DNA from: Semisulcospira habei
Taxonomy: Eukaryota; Mollusca; Gastropoda; Semisulcospiridae
Direction: 5' to 3'
Assembly: GCA_036245525.1 (NCBI GenBank)
Contig: BTPG01000006.1
Coordinates: 94,768,072-94,832,071, forward strand
Length of the DNA: 64,000 bases
Of the stretch, positions 9,461 to 19,885 are shown piece after piece (the first letter of the stretch is position 1; the number at the start of each line of letters is the position of its first letter). The notes under the pieces are model-generated. The model was given only the letters and a program-made list of their open reading frames with translations, was not told the DNA's origin and did not search any database. The position numbers and the translations under genes were made by a program.

Positions 9461-12400
9461 TTACACAGATAGTTGTTCATTGCGTAATTTAAGTGCATAG
9501 AATATGAACATTGCAACTTTTCTGATAGAGTTACAGTCCAGGTTTGCAAGCAACATGCTTATGTCCTCATTCTTAGTTTCATTCAAAAGGCTAGCCAAGT
9601 ACTTATTCCTCAGTGCTGAGTATCTATTACAATACAAGAGGAAGTGTTCTTCATTCTCCACAGTCCCAATACAGAATTGACAGTCCTTCACATGTGTATT
9701 TGAAAACCTATTATTTACATTCAGTTCTACTGTTCCCAGTCTGAATCGTATAAGGCTGTCCCTGAATTTCTTTATCGTAATCTGGGATAGATATCTTTCT
9801 GGTTCGAATACCGTTTTGAACTGCTTGTAAGTTGCAAACCTGTCGCTTGACTGAACCTTCGTTTCCCATGACAGCACAAATGACTCTTTCAGTCTTTGCC
9901 TGTACAACAACAAAAAAGCCCTTTCATCCCCCACACCACCGCTTTGCCAAACATGGCCAAAGCCATACTTGTGTAGGGTGCTTTCAGTTTGCTTCGCCCA
10001 AAAACAACTTGCTACGGTACAGTTCAACTGCATCTTGTACGCCTGCTTAGGAAGTCTTGTATCAGACATTTTAATCAGTTTCATCCAATACTTTGTAGCT
10101 CTTATTATGCTATTTATGTGCAGTGGATGCCTACCCGTTTCACCATAAGCTGTCTGATTTGGGGTTCTGACATCCACACTCAGTAGTCTCTTGCAGGCGA
10201 AAGTGTGCACCTTTTCTATTGTTTCGAACTGCTTCAACCCCCATACTTCAGACGAGTAAAGGAGCATCGGCGCCACCTGGGTATCAAAAAGCTTAAAGAA
10301 AATACATGGGTTAAGGTTGCCAAGTTTCCACATAGTCCTCAATAACTGAGAAACTTTCGCCTTCGCCTTTACAGCATAGTCGGAGAGCGCCACAGTAAAC
10401 GATAGTTTTGTGGTCAATGTGAAACCAAGGTATTTATAACTGTTAACCACTTCCATTTCGGTTGCACCAATATACCATTTGTCTTTCACTGGCAGTCGCC
10501 CGCCTTTTCTAAAAACCATTACCTTGGTTTTCTCGAGACTAACCTCTAAACCAAGTCTATCAGAAGAGCGCTTGAGGTTAGTTATCTGGTTCTGTAGCCC
10601 CACAGCGCTTGTGGACAATAGAGCTACATCGTCAGCAAAAAGTAATGAAAAAAGTTCTCTCAGACCAGGCAGTAGTTGTACTCCGTGTCGACCATTTTCA
10701 TTTACGTAGTTTGCAACTTCATTAATTAACAAAGAGAAAATTACAGGGCTTGCTAAACAACCCTGCCTGACCCCGGCGGGGCAGTCGAAAAAATCCGATT
10801 ATTGGAAGCCCGCTCTTACACACGCCTGAACAGATGCATACATGGCTTTCAGCATCTGAACCATTTTTTGTAGAGACCTGTACATGGGTAAGAACAGACC
10901 ACAACATTTCCCTGTCTACAGAGTCAAAAGCACGCTTGTAATCGATGAAAGCCACATATAGTTTCTTATTTCGAGCAAGGGATCTTTGTATAATAGATAT
11001 CAAAGTGAATATATGATCAACAGTTGTATCCCTGCCTAAACCCAGCTTGCTCTTCGTTTATTTTTTCCTCTTTTTCTGCCCACTTGTAGAGTCTACTGTT
11101 TAGAATGGAAGTAAAAGCTTTACTGATCACACTGAGCAGAGACACCCCTCTATAGTTGGCTGGGTTATTTGTATCGCCCTTCTTAAAGATCGGAACAATC
11201 ACGGAACGACTCCACTCAACAGGAAAGTGCTGGTTATCGAGCAGGTGATTAAAGTATTTCGTCAAAAATGGCACAATAGTATCACCTGCATGTTTCAGGT
11301 ACTCTGATAACACTTGATCAATGCCTGCCGCTTTCCCAGATTTCAGCTTGCACACGGCGTGTCTGACCTCTTGCTCTGTTATTGGGCCGTCCAACTCGGG
11401 CACGTGCCTACATGTTCCCGAGTCCGCCGGCCCAGCAACAGAGCAAGTTGGTAGCGGGAATTCCCGGTCGTCCCTGTCCGGTAACTGACCACTGAGCACA
11501 GAGCGAAAACGTGTCTCCCAAGTCTCTATTTTAATCTTGGGCTGTTCTCGTTTCCTTCTGTTCGCGATTCGCACGTGTTTCCAAAACACCGCACTGTTGT
11601 TTGCATTGTCCAGTAGCCGTCTGCACGTGGATTGGTTGTGGTGTCTTTTCTTAGTTACCAACATGGCCTTATACGCACGTCTCTTGTCACAGTATGCCTG
11701 TCTATCCTCATCACAGCGTGACCTACTGAACACACGCAGCGCTTTCCTCGCTTCTCTTTTCAGGTCATGACAGTCATTGTCGAACCACACTGAGCCTGTA
11801 CAGCGAGAGGAACCGCCCACACAAACCTGTTTTTTCATAAAATCTGCACAATAGTAGAGATACTCCGTGAAATGTTTAATGGCTATGTCTGCAGACAGAT
11901 CAATGGTATGATAAGCCTCATCAAGCATACTCTGACCCTCGTCAGAGTTCACTCTATCCGTGTATTCCTGTTGCAACTCCGGATTCCAGATATATTTAGA
12001 AACAAACTGCTTTTCAACAGGCTCATCGGATGCTTGACAATGGCATAACATCTGCAGTACCAAAGGCATGTGGGGCAATTCCACTCTATGTACAATTTGT
12101 ACTGTACACTGTGGCACAATATCATAGCTACACAGAAAGTAGTCCACCACTGTTACCATGAGGAGATACATAAGTAAATTTACCTGAACTGGTATCACTG
12201 TCCCCATTTAACACCCACAGTGATGTAGAGGAACACATTTCTATTAATAGTCGTCCGAAATGGTTAATTACATCATCATCATAGTTTCTAAAATTATCAT
12301 CCACCTGGTCAATCCCTATCAACCCATCAATATTGCCATCGTCCGTTTTGTTTTGCCATAGCCCAGTTCATGCATTTAAGTCACCACAGACTATAATGTG

Positions 12401-12838
12401 ACAGTTATTTTCCTTCTCCTGGATATCGAAAATCAACTGTTCGAGCAACGGGATGTTACTATTTACAGTTTTCTCTTTGTAGTAAGGTGATGACGATGGA
12501 GGTATATATGAACACACTAAAATCACATCTTGCATTAACCCCACTATAGTTCCTGCTATTTTCACCACTATGGTATTGTCAAGACTAGTATCTATCCTAG
12601 TCACGTAACGTGCTATACTTTTCTTCACAAGAAAAACCACTCCACCGGATCCCCTACCTAGTTTCGACAGTTTGTTGACTGGGGCGTGGAAAACAATAAA
12701 GTCACAAAAGGTGATGGAGAAATCAAACGACAAACTGGTGAATGTTTCTATCAGGCAAGAAAAGTCAAAAGAAGTAATAAAGTTGACAAAATCTGACTCA
12801 CTTAACTTCTGCACAAGACCGTCCACATTCCAACACAA
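9461..12838 (-). pseudogene. LINE ORF2: endonuclease-reverse transcriptase, decayed
   Basis: The order is AP endonuclease (CWNVDGL at the start, IVCGDLNA near 12370), a linker, reverse transcriptase (YRGVSLLSV, AGFRQG, FIDYKRAFDSVDR, then LLFADDVALLS with the catalytic DD) and a C-terminal region with CQFC-x12-HFLLYC, a Cys/His finger. An in-frame TGA replaces the arginine codon normally following GDLNA, a change expected from CpG decay of CGA. Frames shift near 12200, 11010 and 10730. ORF2 would nick target DNA and copy the LINE RNA, but this copy cannot. Confidence 0.85.
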
Positions 12839-13283
12839 GAACCTGGCAGTTTTCTGACGGACAGCATCGCCAGGGCCGGGGCCACACCGCTAGCCGCTCC
12901 CTGTGGGACTCCCCTGACCATGACCCCGACCCCTACCACGCCCCAATGTTCCAGACCGGGTCTCGTAGGGTGCTCGCTGGAACATGTCGGTAACACGGGG
13001 CTGGCACCTGTCACGCGGCTGGTCACGACTGCCTGGACCCCCTGCTGCGCTAGCCGGCTGACTGTGTGGAGTGGACGCGTCATATGTCGCGTCACGTGTC
13101 TGGCGTGAGGAATCCCGGACAGATGGCAGGGAATCCCTCGGTGTTTCCCTGTGTTTACAGGAATTCCTCACAGGAGAGCGTAAAGGCGGTGGTAGGCGGA
13201 GACCCGTATCCTCTGTATCCCCCTCGCTCTCGCCGTTGCTGCAGTCAACACCCGATGCCCGCTGCTGTAGATGCTGGAGGTCG

Positions 13284-14213
13284 TCACGGACGCTGGCGCG
13301 TACAGGCGCTGGGGGGTGACCCGTCCCTTCGGCTGCGGGGGTGCGTCGATCTTCCGTGTGCAGGCGGCCATTCTTGTAGTAGGCGAACTTTCCTGCCTTT
13401 ATCGCCTGCTCGATCGCTGCCCTGTCGCCTGGTCAGATCCGCTGCCATCTTGATGCCGCTGTCCCAGAGGTTGGCCTTGAGGCGCTTGTCCTGCACCACC
13501 GACATCTTGTCCCCCCAGCGGCTGAAGCGCACGATGAGAGCCCGAGGGTGGGGGTGCTTGACGTTTTCCTTACGGGGACTCACCCTGTGGGCTCTCTCCA
13601 CGTCGTCGGTAGACCATGTCCTCTGCGTGCCGCAGTGCTCATTAAGTACATCCACTATTTTCTGAGCACAGGCGGTGTAGTCCTCCCTTGTAGACTCACG
13701 TATACCGATGAACTTTAAGTTGTTTCTGCGGGAAAATGACTCTAGATTGTCAATTTCATTCTCCAGTTCATCGATGCGCTTGTTTATTGCCGAATCTGAT
13801 TCTGCCAACTTTCCAATATCAGCTGTGTGTCTCGCTAGCTTATCTCTCATATCTTTCACGTCACCGTGTAACTGTGAGATTTTCTCCTCAATACGTCCAT
13901 GGTTGGCGTCTATTATCTGTGTCAGTCTCTCGAAGTTGTCCCCTTGCGCTTTCATCTAGTCCTCAATTTTCTTCTCCATTCTGTCCATAAACGCCGCAAG
14001 TTGGTCCTCTGGACCAGGGTTAGGTTCTACGTCGCCGCATCTTTCGAGCAACGACACGAAGAAAAGTAGCACAACAACATGCATGGCTTTGCTGTGTAGT
14101 GTGAGTCCCTTCACACGGCGTGCTGCTTTGTCTGCCTTTCTCTTCAGAATCCACATTAAAACCGGGCAAAAAATCCCGATTTTCGCACGTAGTTCTTCAG
14201 CACCCGCTGGCAT
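13284..14213 (-). pseudogene. LINE ORF1 with N-terminal 2A-like sequence
   Basis: The frame opens at 14213 and contains a hydrophobic segment MHVVVLLFFVSLLERC followed directly by GDVEPNPGP, a perfect D-V-E-x-N-P-G-P 2A ribosome-skipping motif. After IED an in-frame TAG at 13956-13958 interrupts the frame. The same frame then resumes with a heptad-rich coiled coil (MKAQGDNFERLTQI, ELENEIDNLE) and an L1 ORF1-like domain containing NNLKFIGI and VERAHR. A further frame shift is likely near 13425, after which a Pro/Arg/Gly-rich tail continues in other frames to about 12890. ORF1 proteins bind LINE RNA. A 2A at the N-terminus would release a short leader, and the hydrophobic stretch could act as a signal sequence. 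Confidence 0.75.
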
Positions 14214-14329
14214 TCTGGTCTTTGTCTCTCACGTGATGATTAATGATGGCTTAATTAGGAAAAACGTACATTTTTTGTTAGAGATCCGAATTTTGCCGCA
14301 AGTGGCATAAACATATTTTAGATTTGAGA

Positions 14330-14518
14330 TTAACCCTTTTAGCCCAAGGCCCAATTTGTCAAATTTTGGATTTGTTGTGACTGTACCAGTTGTAGGGGAT
14401 GAATTGACCATGACAATTCAAGGGTAGTGTCACATGAGCTTGGCACCTTCAGCCATACCCCTGAATTATCATGGTCAATCCATCTCCTGCTGTAAGGACT
14501 TGGGGATAAATGAGTTAA
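14330..14518. repeat. Palindromic TTAA-flanked MITE, copy 9
   Basis: TTAA lies at each end (14330-14333 and 14515-14518), with CCCTTTTAGCCCAAGG at the left and GGGGATAAATGAG at the right. The central palindrome has lost part of one arm. It is adjacent to the LINE target duplication, downstream of the switch I exon. Confidence 0.7.
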
Positions 14519-14663
14519 GAGGACTTAACAATTTCTGTATGTAAGGTTTTGAATTTATGCATGTTGTCTTTCTGTCAGACTTTGCTTCCAACCAAAACAA
14601 TATTTTGCATCAGGCATAAACGGGGCATATTTAGTAAATTATTTACAAACAAGAAAAACTGAC

Positions 14664-14802
14664 CTTGACAGGCCTCACTGGTGATAGAGTTACTGCCCAC
14701 CAGGTGGAGCTGAAAGACGGAGTGACTGCGTGATGAGCGCTCGTTACACTTGGTCTCGGCCACTGCTCGGTTGTGACTGGCTTTCTGCAGAAGCTTTTGA
14801 AC
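14664..14802 (-). CDS. KIFC1: Kinesin-14 exon: switch I
   Basis: This 139-nt exon encodes NRAVAETKCNERSSRSHSVF. NxxSSRSH is the switch I motif that senses the gamma-phosphate, preceded by the helix with the NRAVA signature. It ends with one nucleotide of a split glycine codon (phase 1). The next exon supplies the other two, and this restores the frame. The following intron, about 5.6 kb, hosts a nearly full-length LINE. Confidence 0.94.
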
Positions 14803-14885
14803 CTGTCAATAACACAACACAAATACAGGAATGTTCTGACTGAGTGCTTCTGTGATATATTTCATTATCTATGACCGACTTTCCT

Positions 14886-14985
14886 CACTTAACCCATTTC
14901 ATTCAGAATACACCAGTGTGTGAAATACGTTTGGCTAAAATACTTCAAGGGTAGTGCCAGAATAGCTTGGCGCGAAATAACCTCG
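14886..14985. repeat. Diverged MITE fragment, copy 10
   Basis: Starts TTAACCCATTTCATTCAG and contains TTCAAGGGTAGTGCCAGAAT. The right arm and terminus are lost. It lies in the 273-nt intron between the switch I and central motor exons, so it makes up much of that intron. Confidence 0.5.
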
Positions 14986-15075
14986 AGTAATAAAGACTGA
15001 CCCATCTTCTGCAATAGCCATGTGTTTTCTGCAATAGCCATGTGTTTGACACGCTTGGTCGAACATTTCACTGAC

Positions 15076-15240
15076 CTGATCCTCGTTCGTGACGTTGACG
15101 GTGGTGAGGTTTGTGACGGTGACTGTGTTGTCGTCTTTGCCGGTCAGTTTGATCTCATGCTTCATGTCATCCTTGGAGTTTCCTAGCAGATCACGAATCG
15201 TTTCATTGTAGATCTCGATAAATGATGCGCGGAACTCATA
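15076..15240 (-). CDS. KIFC1: Kinesin-14 exon: central motor
   Basis: This 55-codon exon carries YEFRASFIEIYNETIRDLL, the conserved helix and strand (EIYNE) found in all kinesins. A variable acidic/basic loop and VTVTNLTTVNV follow. The acceptor is TTTCAG and the donor GTCAGT, phase 0. It lies 445 nt downstream of the P-loop exon. Confidence 0.93.
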
Positions 15241-15309
15241 CTGAAATAGAAAATTATTATTTGCTTGGTGAAAGTTACTGTGTGAGTATGGACTATTCTG
15301 ATCTTTTGA

Positions 15310-15395
15310 TCACCCCTTTAGCTGTCGGTAGTGCTTTTTGTCATGTTGATTACTGCAGGAATCATGACCAAAAGCACTGACAGCCAAAGGATTAA
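15310..15395. repeat. Hairpin repeat (AGTGCTTTTTGTCATG)
   Basis: Two arms of about 28 nt (CCTTTAGCTGTCGGTAGTGC and its near-complement ending GACAGCCAAAGG) face each other across about 17 nt. A related half-copy (GTGTCGGTAGCACTTTTTGTC) is at about 5620-5645, so this is a second small hairpin family. Confidence 0.5.
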
Positions 15396-15509
15396 GAATA
15401 GCACAATGAATGAGATGAAAAAGCTGTTGTCATATTTTTAGACTTGACACTGATTTTAAAGATTGAAATTAAATTTGCATATTTTTGAGTGGACTTCTGC
15501 AGACCAAAA

Positions 15510-15645
15510 GCCAGTTTAGGAGAGAGAACGACCATGATAGTTTAAGGGTTGTGCCAAAATAGCTTGGCACCCAGAGGTGCCAAGCTATTCTGGCACCACC
15601 ATTAAACTATCATGGTCAATCTGCCTCTTCATGTGTGTGGAGGCT
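15510..15645. repeat. Palindromic MITE, TAGTTTAAGGG subtype, copy 11
   Basis: Arms CATGATAGTTTAAGGGTTGTG and its complement surround GGCACCCAGAGGTGCC. The sequence is the second subtype of the family (AGAATAGCTTGGCACC rather than AGATTAGCTTGGCGCC). Confidence 0.65.
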
Positions 15646-15685
15646 GAATGGTTCAATCAATGAAAGCACAATACCACACACCAAC

Positions 15686-15856
15686 CTGCCAGCCTTTGTC
15701 TTCTAGCTCTCCAGCCGCCCTGAAGATCTGCTGCACGGCACGTGGGATCATGCCAATCTTTTCTTCTTCGACTCCTGCGCCCTCCATGGTGTACGTCTTG
15801 CCTGATCCAGTCTGGCCGTACGCAAAAATACAAACGTTGTACCCATCCAGGGCACT
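15686..15856 (-). CDS. KIFC1: Kinesin-14 exon: ATP-binding P-loop
   Basis: This 57-codon exon starts [20 protein letters not shown]. It contains the canonical kinesin Walker A motif GQTGSGKT followed by YTMEG, and then [11 protein letters not shown]. The motif binds the phosphates of ATP that power motility. The acceptor is TTTGCAG and the donor GTTGGT, phase 0. All P-loop residues are intact, so the allele looks functional here. Confidence 0.95.
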
Positions 15857-16241
15857 CTGCAAAAACAAGACAGTACATTAGCTCACTGGACTCAAGGGTA
15901 AAAATACCTATATTTGAAAGCGCCTGCCACCAATGCAAAGGTGCGAGGTTCGATACCAGGTCACATGTCAGAATTTTCTCCTCTATGTGTCACTGTTAAT
16001 TCGGGCGGACCATTGAGGGTTCTTTCTCTGGCTCTTCCTCCCCCTCCCTTTTGGTACCAGTTTCAGAGCACTTTATAAATTTCAAATACAAGCGATAGAA
16101 TTTCCAAAACCTCAATAGCTGAGCTGACCCTTCGCACCATGTGAATGTCCTGTGTGTGTCTTGTCCTGAGTTTCTAATTCAGAGTGAATGCGTTTGTTTC
16201 ACGTCAAGGTTCTGTTCGCAGCATTTTTCCTTCTTTTCTAT
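15857..16241. other. Intron sequence with possible tRNA-like SINE head
   Basis: At about 15905-15965 the sequence AAAGCGCCTGCCACC then GAGGTTCGATACCAGG resembles the 3' half of a tRNA, with an RNA polymerase III B-box GGTTCGATACC. A degenerate tRNA-derived SINE is possible. No A-box or 3' tail was confirmed. Confidence 0.35.
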
Positions 16242-16298
16242 TTAACCCATTTAGCCCCCAGTCCCTACAGCAGGAGATGGATTGACCATGATAATTCA
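16242..16298. repeat. Left part of MITE copy 12, cut by a SINE-like insert
   Basis: Starts TTAACCCATTTAGCCCCCAG and continues through ATGGATTGACCATGATAATTCA. It is then interrupted at 16299 by the SINE-like element, with the duplicated target TGATAATTCA at 16289-16298. Confidence 0.7.
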
Positions 16299-16683
16299 AT
16301 TTAATGATTGTACATTGCTTAGCGTCCCGACAGCAACAAGGCTTTCTCAGGACGTGCCTGCACTGCTTGTGAAAAAAAAAAATAAACAGAACATTGAATG
16401 TATGTCGCCAGCCGGTCAAATACATTAAATAAACCTAACACACGGGGCCTAAATAAAGCTAAGATCATTTAGCAACACACATCCAATATCAAGAGCTACA
16501 GGCAGTGCAGACAGTAGGGAGAGTTTTAAAAAGGCAAATACAGGTGAATGGACAAAGGGTAGACAGAAACACATGCCCCAGAATAGAGAGAAAAACCCAC
16601 CCTGTGGGGCTGACCAGGGTGACCCTGGGAACTAAAAAATACCTAACCCCACCCAAGTCCCCCAGGGCAGACCCGGGTGGGGG
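16299..16683 (-). mobile_element. SINE-like retroposon, copy 1
   Basis: A 385-bp repeat flanked by 10-bp direct repeats TGATAATTCA (16289-16298 and 16684-16693). In minus orientation it begins CCCCCACCCGGGTCTGCC and ends with GGGACGCTAAGCAATGTAC followed by a short CAAT-type tail. Two other copies lie at 33435-40738 (split) and 53434-53825 with nearly the same sequence. No coding capacity and no clear tRNA promoter boxes. The tandem tail and variable-length target duplications indicate retroposition. Confidence 0.8.
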
Positions 16684-16692
16684 TGATAATTC

Positions 16693-17019
16693 AGTAAAAG
16701 GTCAGTTTATAAACTTAGCATTGCTACAAACTAAAAAAAAAAATGTTTAACGGGTGCTTTTCTCAAACTTTGGAAGTGTTACTGAACGACTATGTACCAG
16801 TTGCAGGAGGTGGATTGACCATAATTCAAGGGTAGTGCCAGATTAGCTTGGCGCCTGAAGGCGCCAAGCTAATCTGGCACTACCCTTGAATTATGGTCAA
16901 TCCACCTCCTGCAACTGGTACATAGTCGTTCAGTAACACTTCCAAAGTTTGAGAAAAGCACCCGTTAAACATTTTTTTTAGTTTGTAGCAATGCTAAGTT
17001 TATAAACTGACCTTTTACT
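16693..17019. repeat. 327-bp near-perfect palindrome containing MITE copy 13
   Basis: The outer arms (AGTAAAAGGTCAGTTTATAA on the left and its complement ending CCTTTTACT on the right) enclose a TTAA-bounded MITE (16747-16968) whose own arms also pair. The only visible mismatch is A11 versus T8 in the arms, and the loop is 2 nt at 16856. The palindrome extends about 50 bp beyond each TTAA, more than in any other copy. Confidence 0.85.
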
Positions 17020-17437
17020 TGTCAAGCAATTCACAACTGATGAATAAACCATCATCATAATCATTATCCATACATAATCCATTTTTGTGAGAATACAATT
17101 TTTAAAAATCTCACTTTAAAGTACTCTTATGCACAAATCTAAATACAAATTTCAGCTCCATTTGTGTCATGTCTTGCCAACAAACCAACTGAACTTCTAT
17201 GGCAGTCTGGACACAAGGCACACTTGTCTATTCCGTGCAGCCGTTAGCACATCAATCTATGTTTAGCTGCTCCGCATACAGATAGCATTGTATTTATAGA
17301 ACAGAGTGAAGTCACTCTAAAATTACTTGATATTAAGATGGCACATACTGAACTGGATTCTTCTGCTTCTACACGACCCATAGCTAAACCTGTACGTACA
17401 TTTAGTTTCTTGGAACAATTATGATGGTAGTGGGCTT
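17020..17437. other. Intron sequence shared in part with 31090-31450
   Basis: No gene. The segment from about 17100 (AAAGTACTCTTATGCAC, ATTTCAGCTCCATTTGTG) to 17430 resembles 31090-31450 (AAAGCACCATTACACAT, TTTCAGCACCATTTGTG), including a shared GTGGGCTTT/GTGGGCCTT end. It is a diverged interspersed repeat of about 350 bp. Confidence 0.5.
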
Positions 17438-17635
17438 TTAACCCATTTAGCCCGGAGTCCCTACAAGCAGGAGATTGATTGGCCGCGATAATTCAAGGGT
17501 AGTGCCAGATTAGCTTGGCGCCTTGAGGCCCTTGAATTATCATGGTCGATCCACCCCCTGCAACTGGTACATAGTCGTTAGGCAACACCTCCAAAATTGG
17601 AGAAATGGGACCTTGGGACTAAAACTAAGGGTTAA
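17438..17635. repeat. Palindromic TTAA-flanked MITE, copy 14
   Basis: TTAA lies at both ends, with CCCATTTAGCCCGGAG and a right end GGGACCTTGGGACTAAAAC. One arm is shortened after GGCGCCTTGAGG, so the hairpin is asymmetric. Confidence 0.7.
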
Positions 17636-17735
17636 CAGAAATAGACCTATTTTGTATTTCGTCTTTCGCCAAACATCCATCCCTGACACATGCATATAAA
17701 TTGAGCACTCTAAACTCTCCCCGAAAACTATATAG

Positions 17736-17851
17736 ATCTGGAGACAGGTCAACAATGACAGCTCAAGGGTGATGGCAGAAAAGCTAGCTGGCTTCAGGTG
17801 TCAAGCTATTCTGCCACCACCTTTAAACTATCATGGTCTGTCCAGATCTTG
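17736..17851. repeat. Palindromic MITE of second subtype, copy 15
   Basis: The inverted repeat has ends GATCTGGA and TCCAGATC and an inner core AGCTCAAGGGTGATGGC facing GCCACCACCTTTAAAC. It lacks TTAA termini and is diverged. Confidence 0.5.
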
Positions 17852-17981
17852 TTCCTGTGGGTCAGGCTTAAAGCTGACTGGATCAGACAAGAAACAAGAA
17901 ACGCAAATCCCTTATGGCTCACGTGCGTGAAATATTCACATAATAAGTGTGCTCTTGACCTTGTTCCAAAAAGTCACTGAA

Positions 17982-18230
17982 ATGAGCCCTTTTAGCCCCG
18001 GATCCCTACAGGAGATGGCTTGACCATGATAGCCCCGGATCCCTACAGGAGATGGCTTGACCATGATAATTCAAGGGTAGTGCCAGATTAGCTTGGTGCC
18101 TCCAGGCACCAAGCTAATCTGGCACTACCCTTGAATTATCATGGTCAATCCATCTCCTGCCACTGGTACATAGTCATTAGGCAACACCTCCAACATTTGA
18201 GAAATGGGACCTTGAGGTCAAAAGGGTTAA
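17982..18230. repeat. Palindromic MITE with internal 37-bp tandem duplication, copy 16
   Basis: The outer part of the left arm (AGCCCCGGATCCCTACAGG through CCATGAT) occurs twice in a row at 17993-18029 and 18030-18066. The long palindrome around GGTGCCTCCAGGCACC follows, with a right end GGTCAAAAGGGTTAA. This is a replication-slippage type duplication inside a hairpin arm. Confidence 0.7.
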
Positions 18231-18309
18231 GCATAAGTAAAAGGGTTGTATTTTCTATCAGCCAAATCCAGGGTTTTTTTTTCAATATGACTATATGCAT
18301 TTTAAAAAA

Positions 18310-18441
18310 ATAAATCTGTCAATCCTCCATGACCCTTGACCTTCGCGAGGGGTTGACTAAATTAGTAGGCATAAAAAGGTGTTATCAGCTACACTTATGC
18401 CAAGTTTGATTGAAAAGTTTGCACAAACTTTCATAAAAAAT
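18310..18441. repeat. Composite repeat, left part split by DIRS-1
   Basis: The phrase CATGACCCTTGACCTTCGCG through TTGCACAAACTTTCATAAAAA is family sequence. It is interrupted at 18441/18442 and resumes at 26781 with ACAATTCTATC. Intact relatives at 6010 and 27090 read AAAACTACAATTCTAT across this point, so the unoccupied site is known. Confidence 0.65.
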
Positions 18442-18889
18442 TTTTTTTTCTTCTAAAATGTATTTTTTTGAAAAATACTTATCGATGGCATTACTATATG
18501 GAATACACTCTATAGCCTAACGATTTCAGCCCAAAGTTGTGTCCCCTACACAATTGGGGAGGAGACACCGGGGATCCATACATAGGAGCCCTGGGTGGCC
18601 TCCCCTTACCACCCTATCCAGTCACGTGTAGGGCAAAAGGCCACCAGTTTCACACTTAGCCAAAGAGGCAAGTGGGGCAGGAGGGAGGGCCATTCGAGTA
18701 ATGCCATCAGTAAGTATTAAAAAAAAAAAAAATTTTTAGAAAAAAACTTATTTGTTTTTTCAAAATACATTACTGATGGCATTACTATATGGAAGAATAG
18801 CGAAGAGGAGGAGGGTGCCGACACCCAACCCCTTGTAACCCTCCGCCGGCCCCCAAGAAGCACTCCCGACGATTTCAGTTAAGGCGTAC

Positions 18890-19885
18890 CTATGGCGCCT
18901 GGGGCGCGCAGGAGTGCTGGGCCACAGAGATGCCGCCCACCATGGCCAGGGAGTCACACTGGCCGGATAGGTCGCGGAGGTAGAAGCGGGCGAAGGTGGA
19001 GTCTGCAGGCCAGCCTACCGCCGTCACAATGTCCTTAACCGAGCAGCTGCGGTCAAAGGCCGCGCTGGTGGCCACTGCTCGGACTTCATGCGCCCGGATC
19101 TGTAACCGTCTATCCCCGTCCAGGGAGAGGTCTTGGTAGGCCGAACGAATCACCCACCGAAGCCAGGGCGAAACTGTCTGGGCCGAGATATCCTGTCTGC
19201 CTGGTAAAAGTGGTAGGAAGACGCGGGTATGCCCTAGACGACGCGGCTTAGAGTGACGCAGGTAAATCTTCAGTGCCCAGACCGGGTCCTGTTGAAGCGA
19301 TCCGCAGGATAGGTCCGTCCCTCTGAGCAGACGTATGGTCAGCATCTGGGGTGCAGCCAAGGGACGCCGGTTCTTGGCCAAAAATGACGGGTCGGCGAGT
19401 AGCTGCGCTGAGCCATCGGCTCAAAACTGCAGACACGCGGGGCGAACCGAGAGCGCATGAAGCTCGCTCACGCTGGACGCAGTGGCAAGGGCCAGCAGAA
19501 AACATGTTTTCCAGGTCAAGTTGGCGAACCGTGCCAGGGGCAGGGGGTCAAAGTGGTCCGAATTTAGCCACGCCAGCACACAGGCGAGGTCCCACTTAGG
19601 TATGAGAGAACGGGACATTGGACGCTGGAGTTAAAAATGAGCCAATAGGTCTGAAAGGTCTTTGCATGCGCCCAGGTGGCGGCAAGTGTCTGCGATCATG
19701 GCGCGGTAACCCTTGACGGTGATAGGTGCTAAGCCTTGGTCGTCAAAGAGCCAGAGGAAGAATTCCGCCAGTTGGGGAGTAGTTAAATTCGTGAGCGGCG
19801 CACGACTGGAAGACCCTCCACTTGCCTTCATAGACCTTCCTGGTAGACAGCCTGCGGGCTGCTTCAATCGCCGGCACTGCCGCAT
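18890..19885 (-). pseudogene. DIRS-1 tyrosine recombinase, broken
   Basis: Three frame segments in order match the recombinase of the intact DIRS-2: 19885-19631 (TTPQLAEFFLWLF, IADTCRHLGACKDL), 19618-19421 (WKTCFLLALATASSVSEL) and 19381-18890 (IRAHEVRAVATS, STFARFYLRDL). Tyrosine recombinases use R, H-x-x-R and Y residues. Here the H-x-x-R and Y are present, but the first arginine of the R-V-S-E-L motif is serine. That change and the frame breaks make it inactive. Confidence 0.8.

Larger units (their letters stand above)
9186..14297 (-). mobile_element. Near full-length APE-type LINE with 15-bp target duplication
   Basis: The element is flanked by identical 15-bp direct repeats GCAAGTGGCATAAAC at 9171-9185 and 14298-14312. 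That proves the boundaries and a target-primed insertion into a kinesin intron. It is 5112 bp long and inserted on the minus strand. It encodes an ORF1 with coiled coil and RNA-binding-like segment, and an ORF2 with AP endonuclease, reverse transcriptase and a C-terminal Cys/His finger. AATAAA lies near the 3' end. Several stops and frameshifts make this copy inactive. The clade was not assigned: ORF1 looks L1-like, but the RT C-terminus is of an invertebrate type I could not place. Confidence 0.9.

Noticed and set aside
12920..13665. Long plus-strand frames opposite LINE ORF1
   Set aside because: GC-rich shadows of the minus-strand ORF1; the minus frame has coiled coil and domain motifs.
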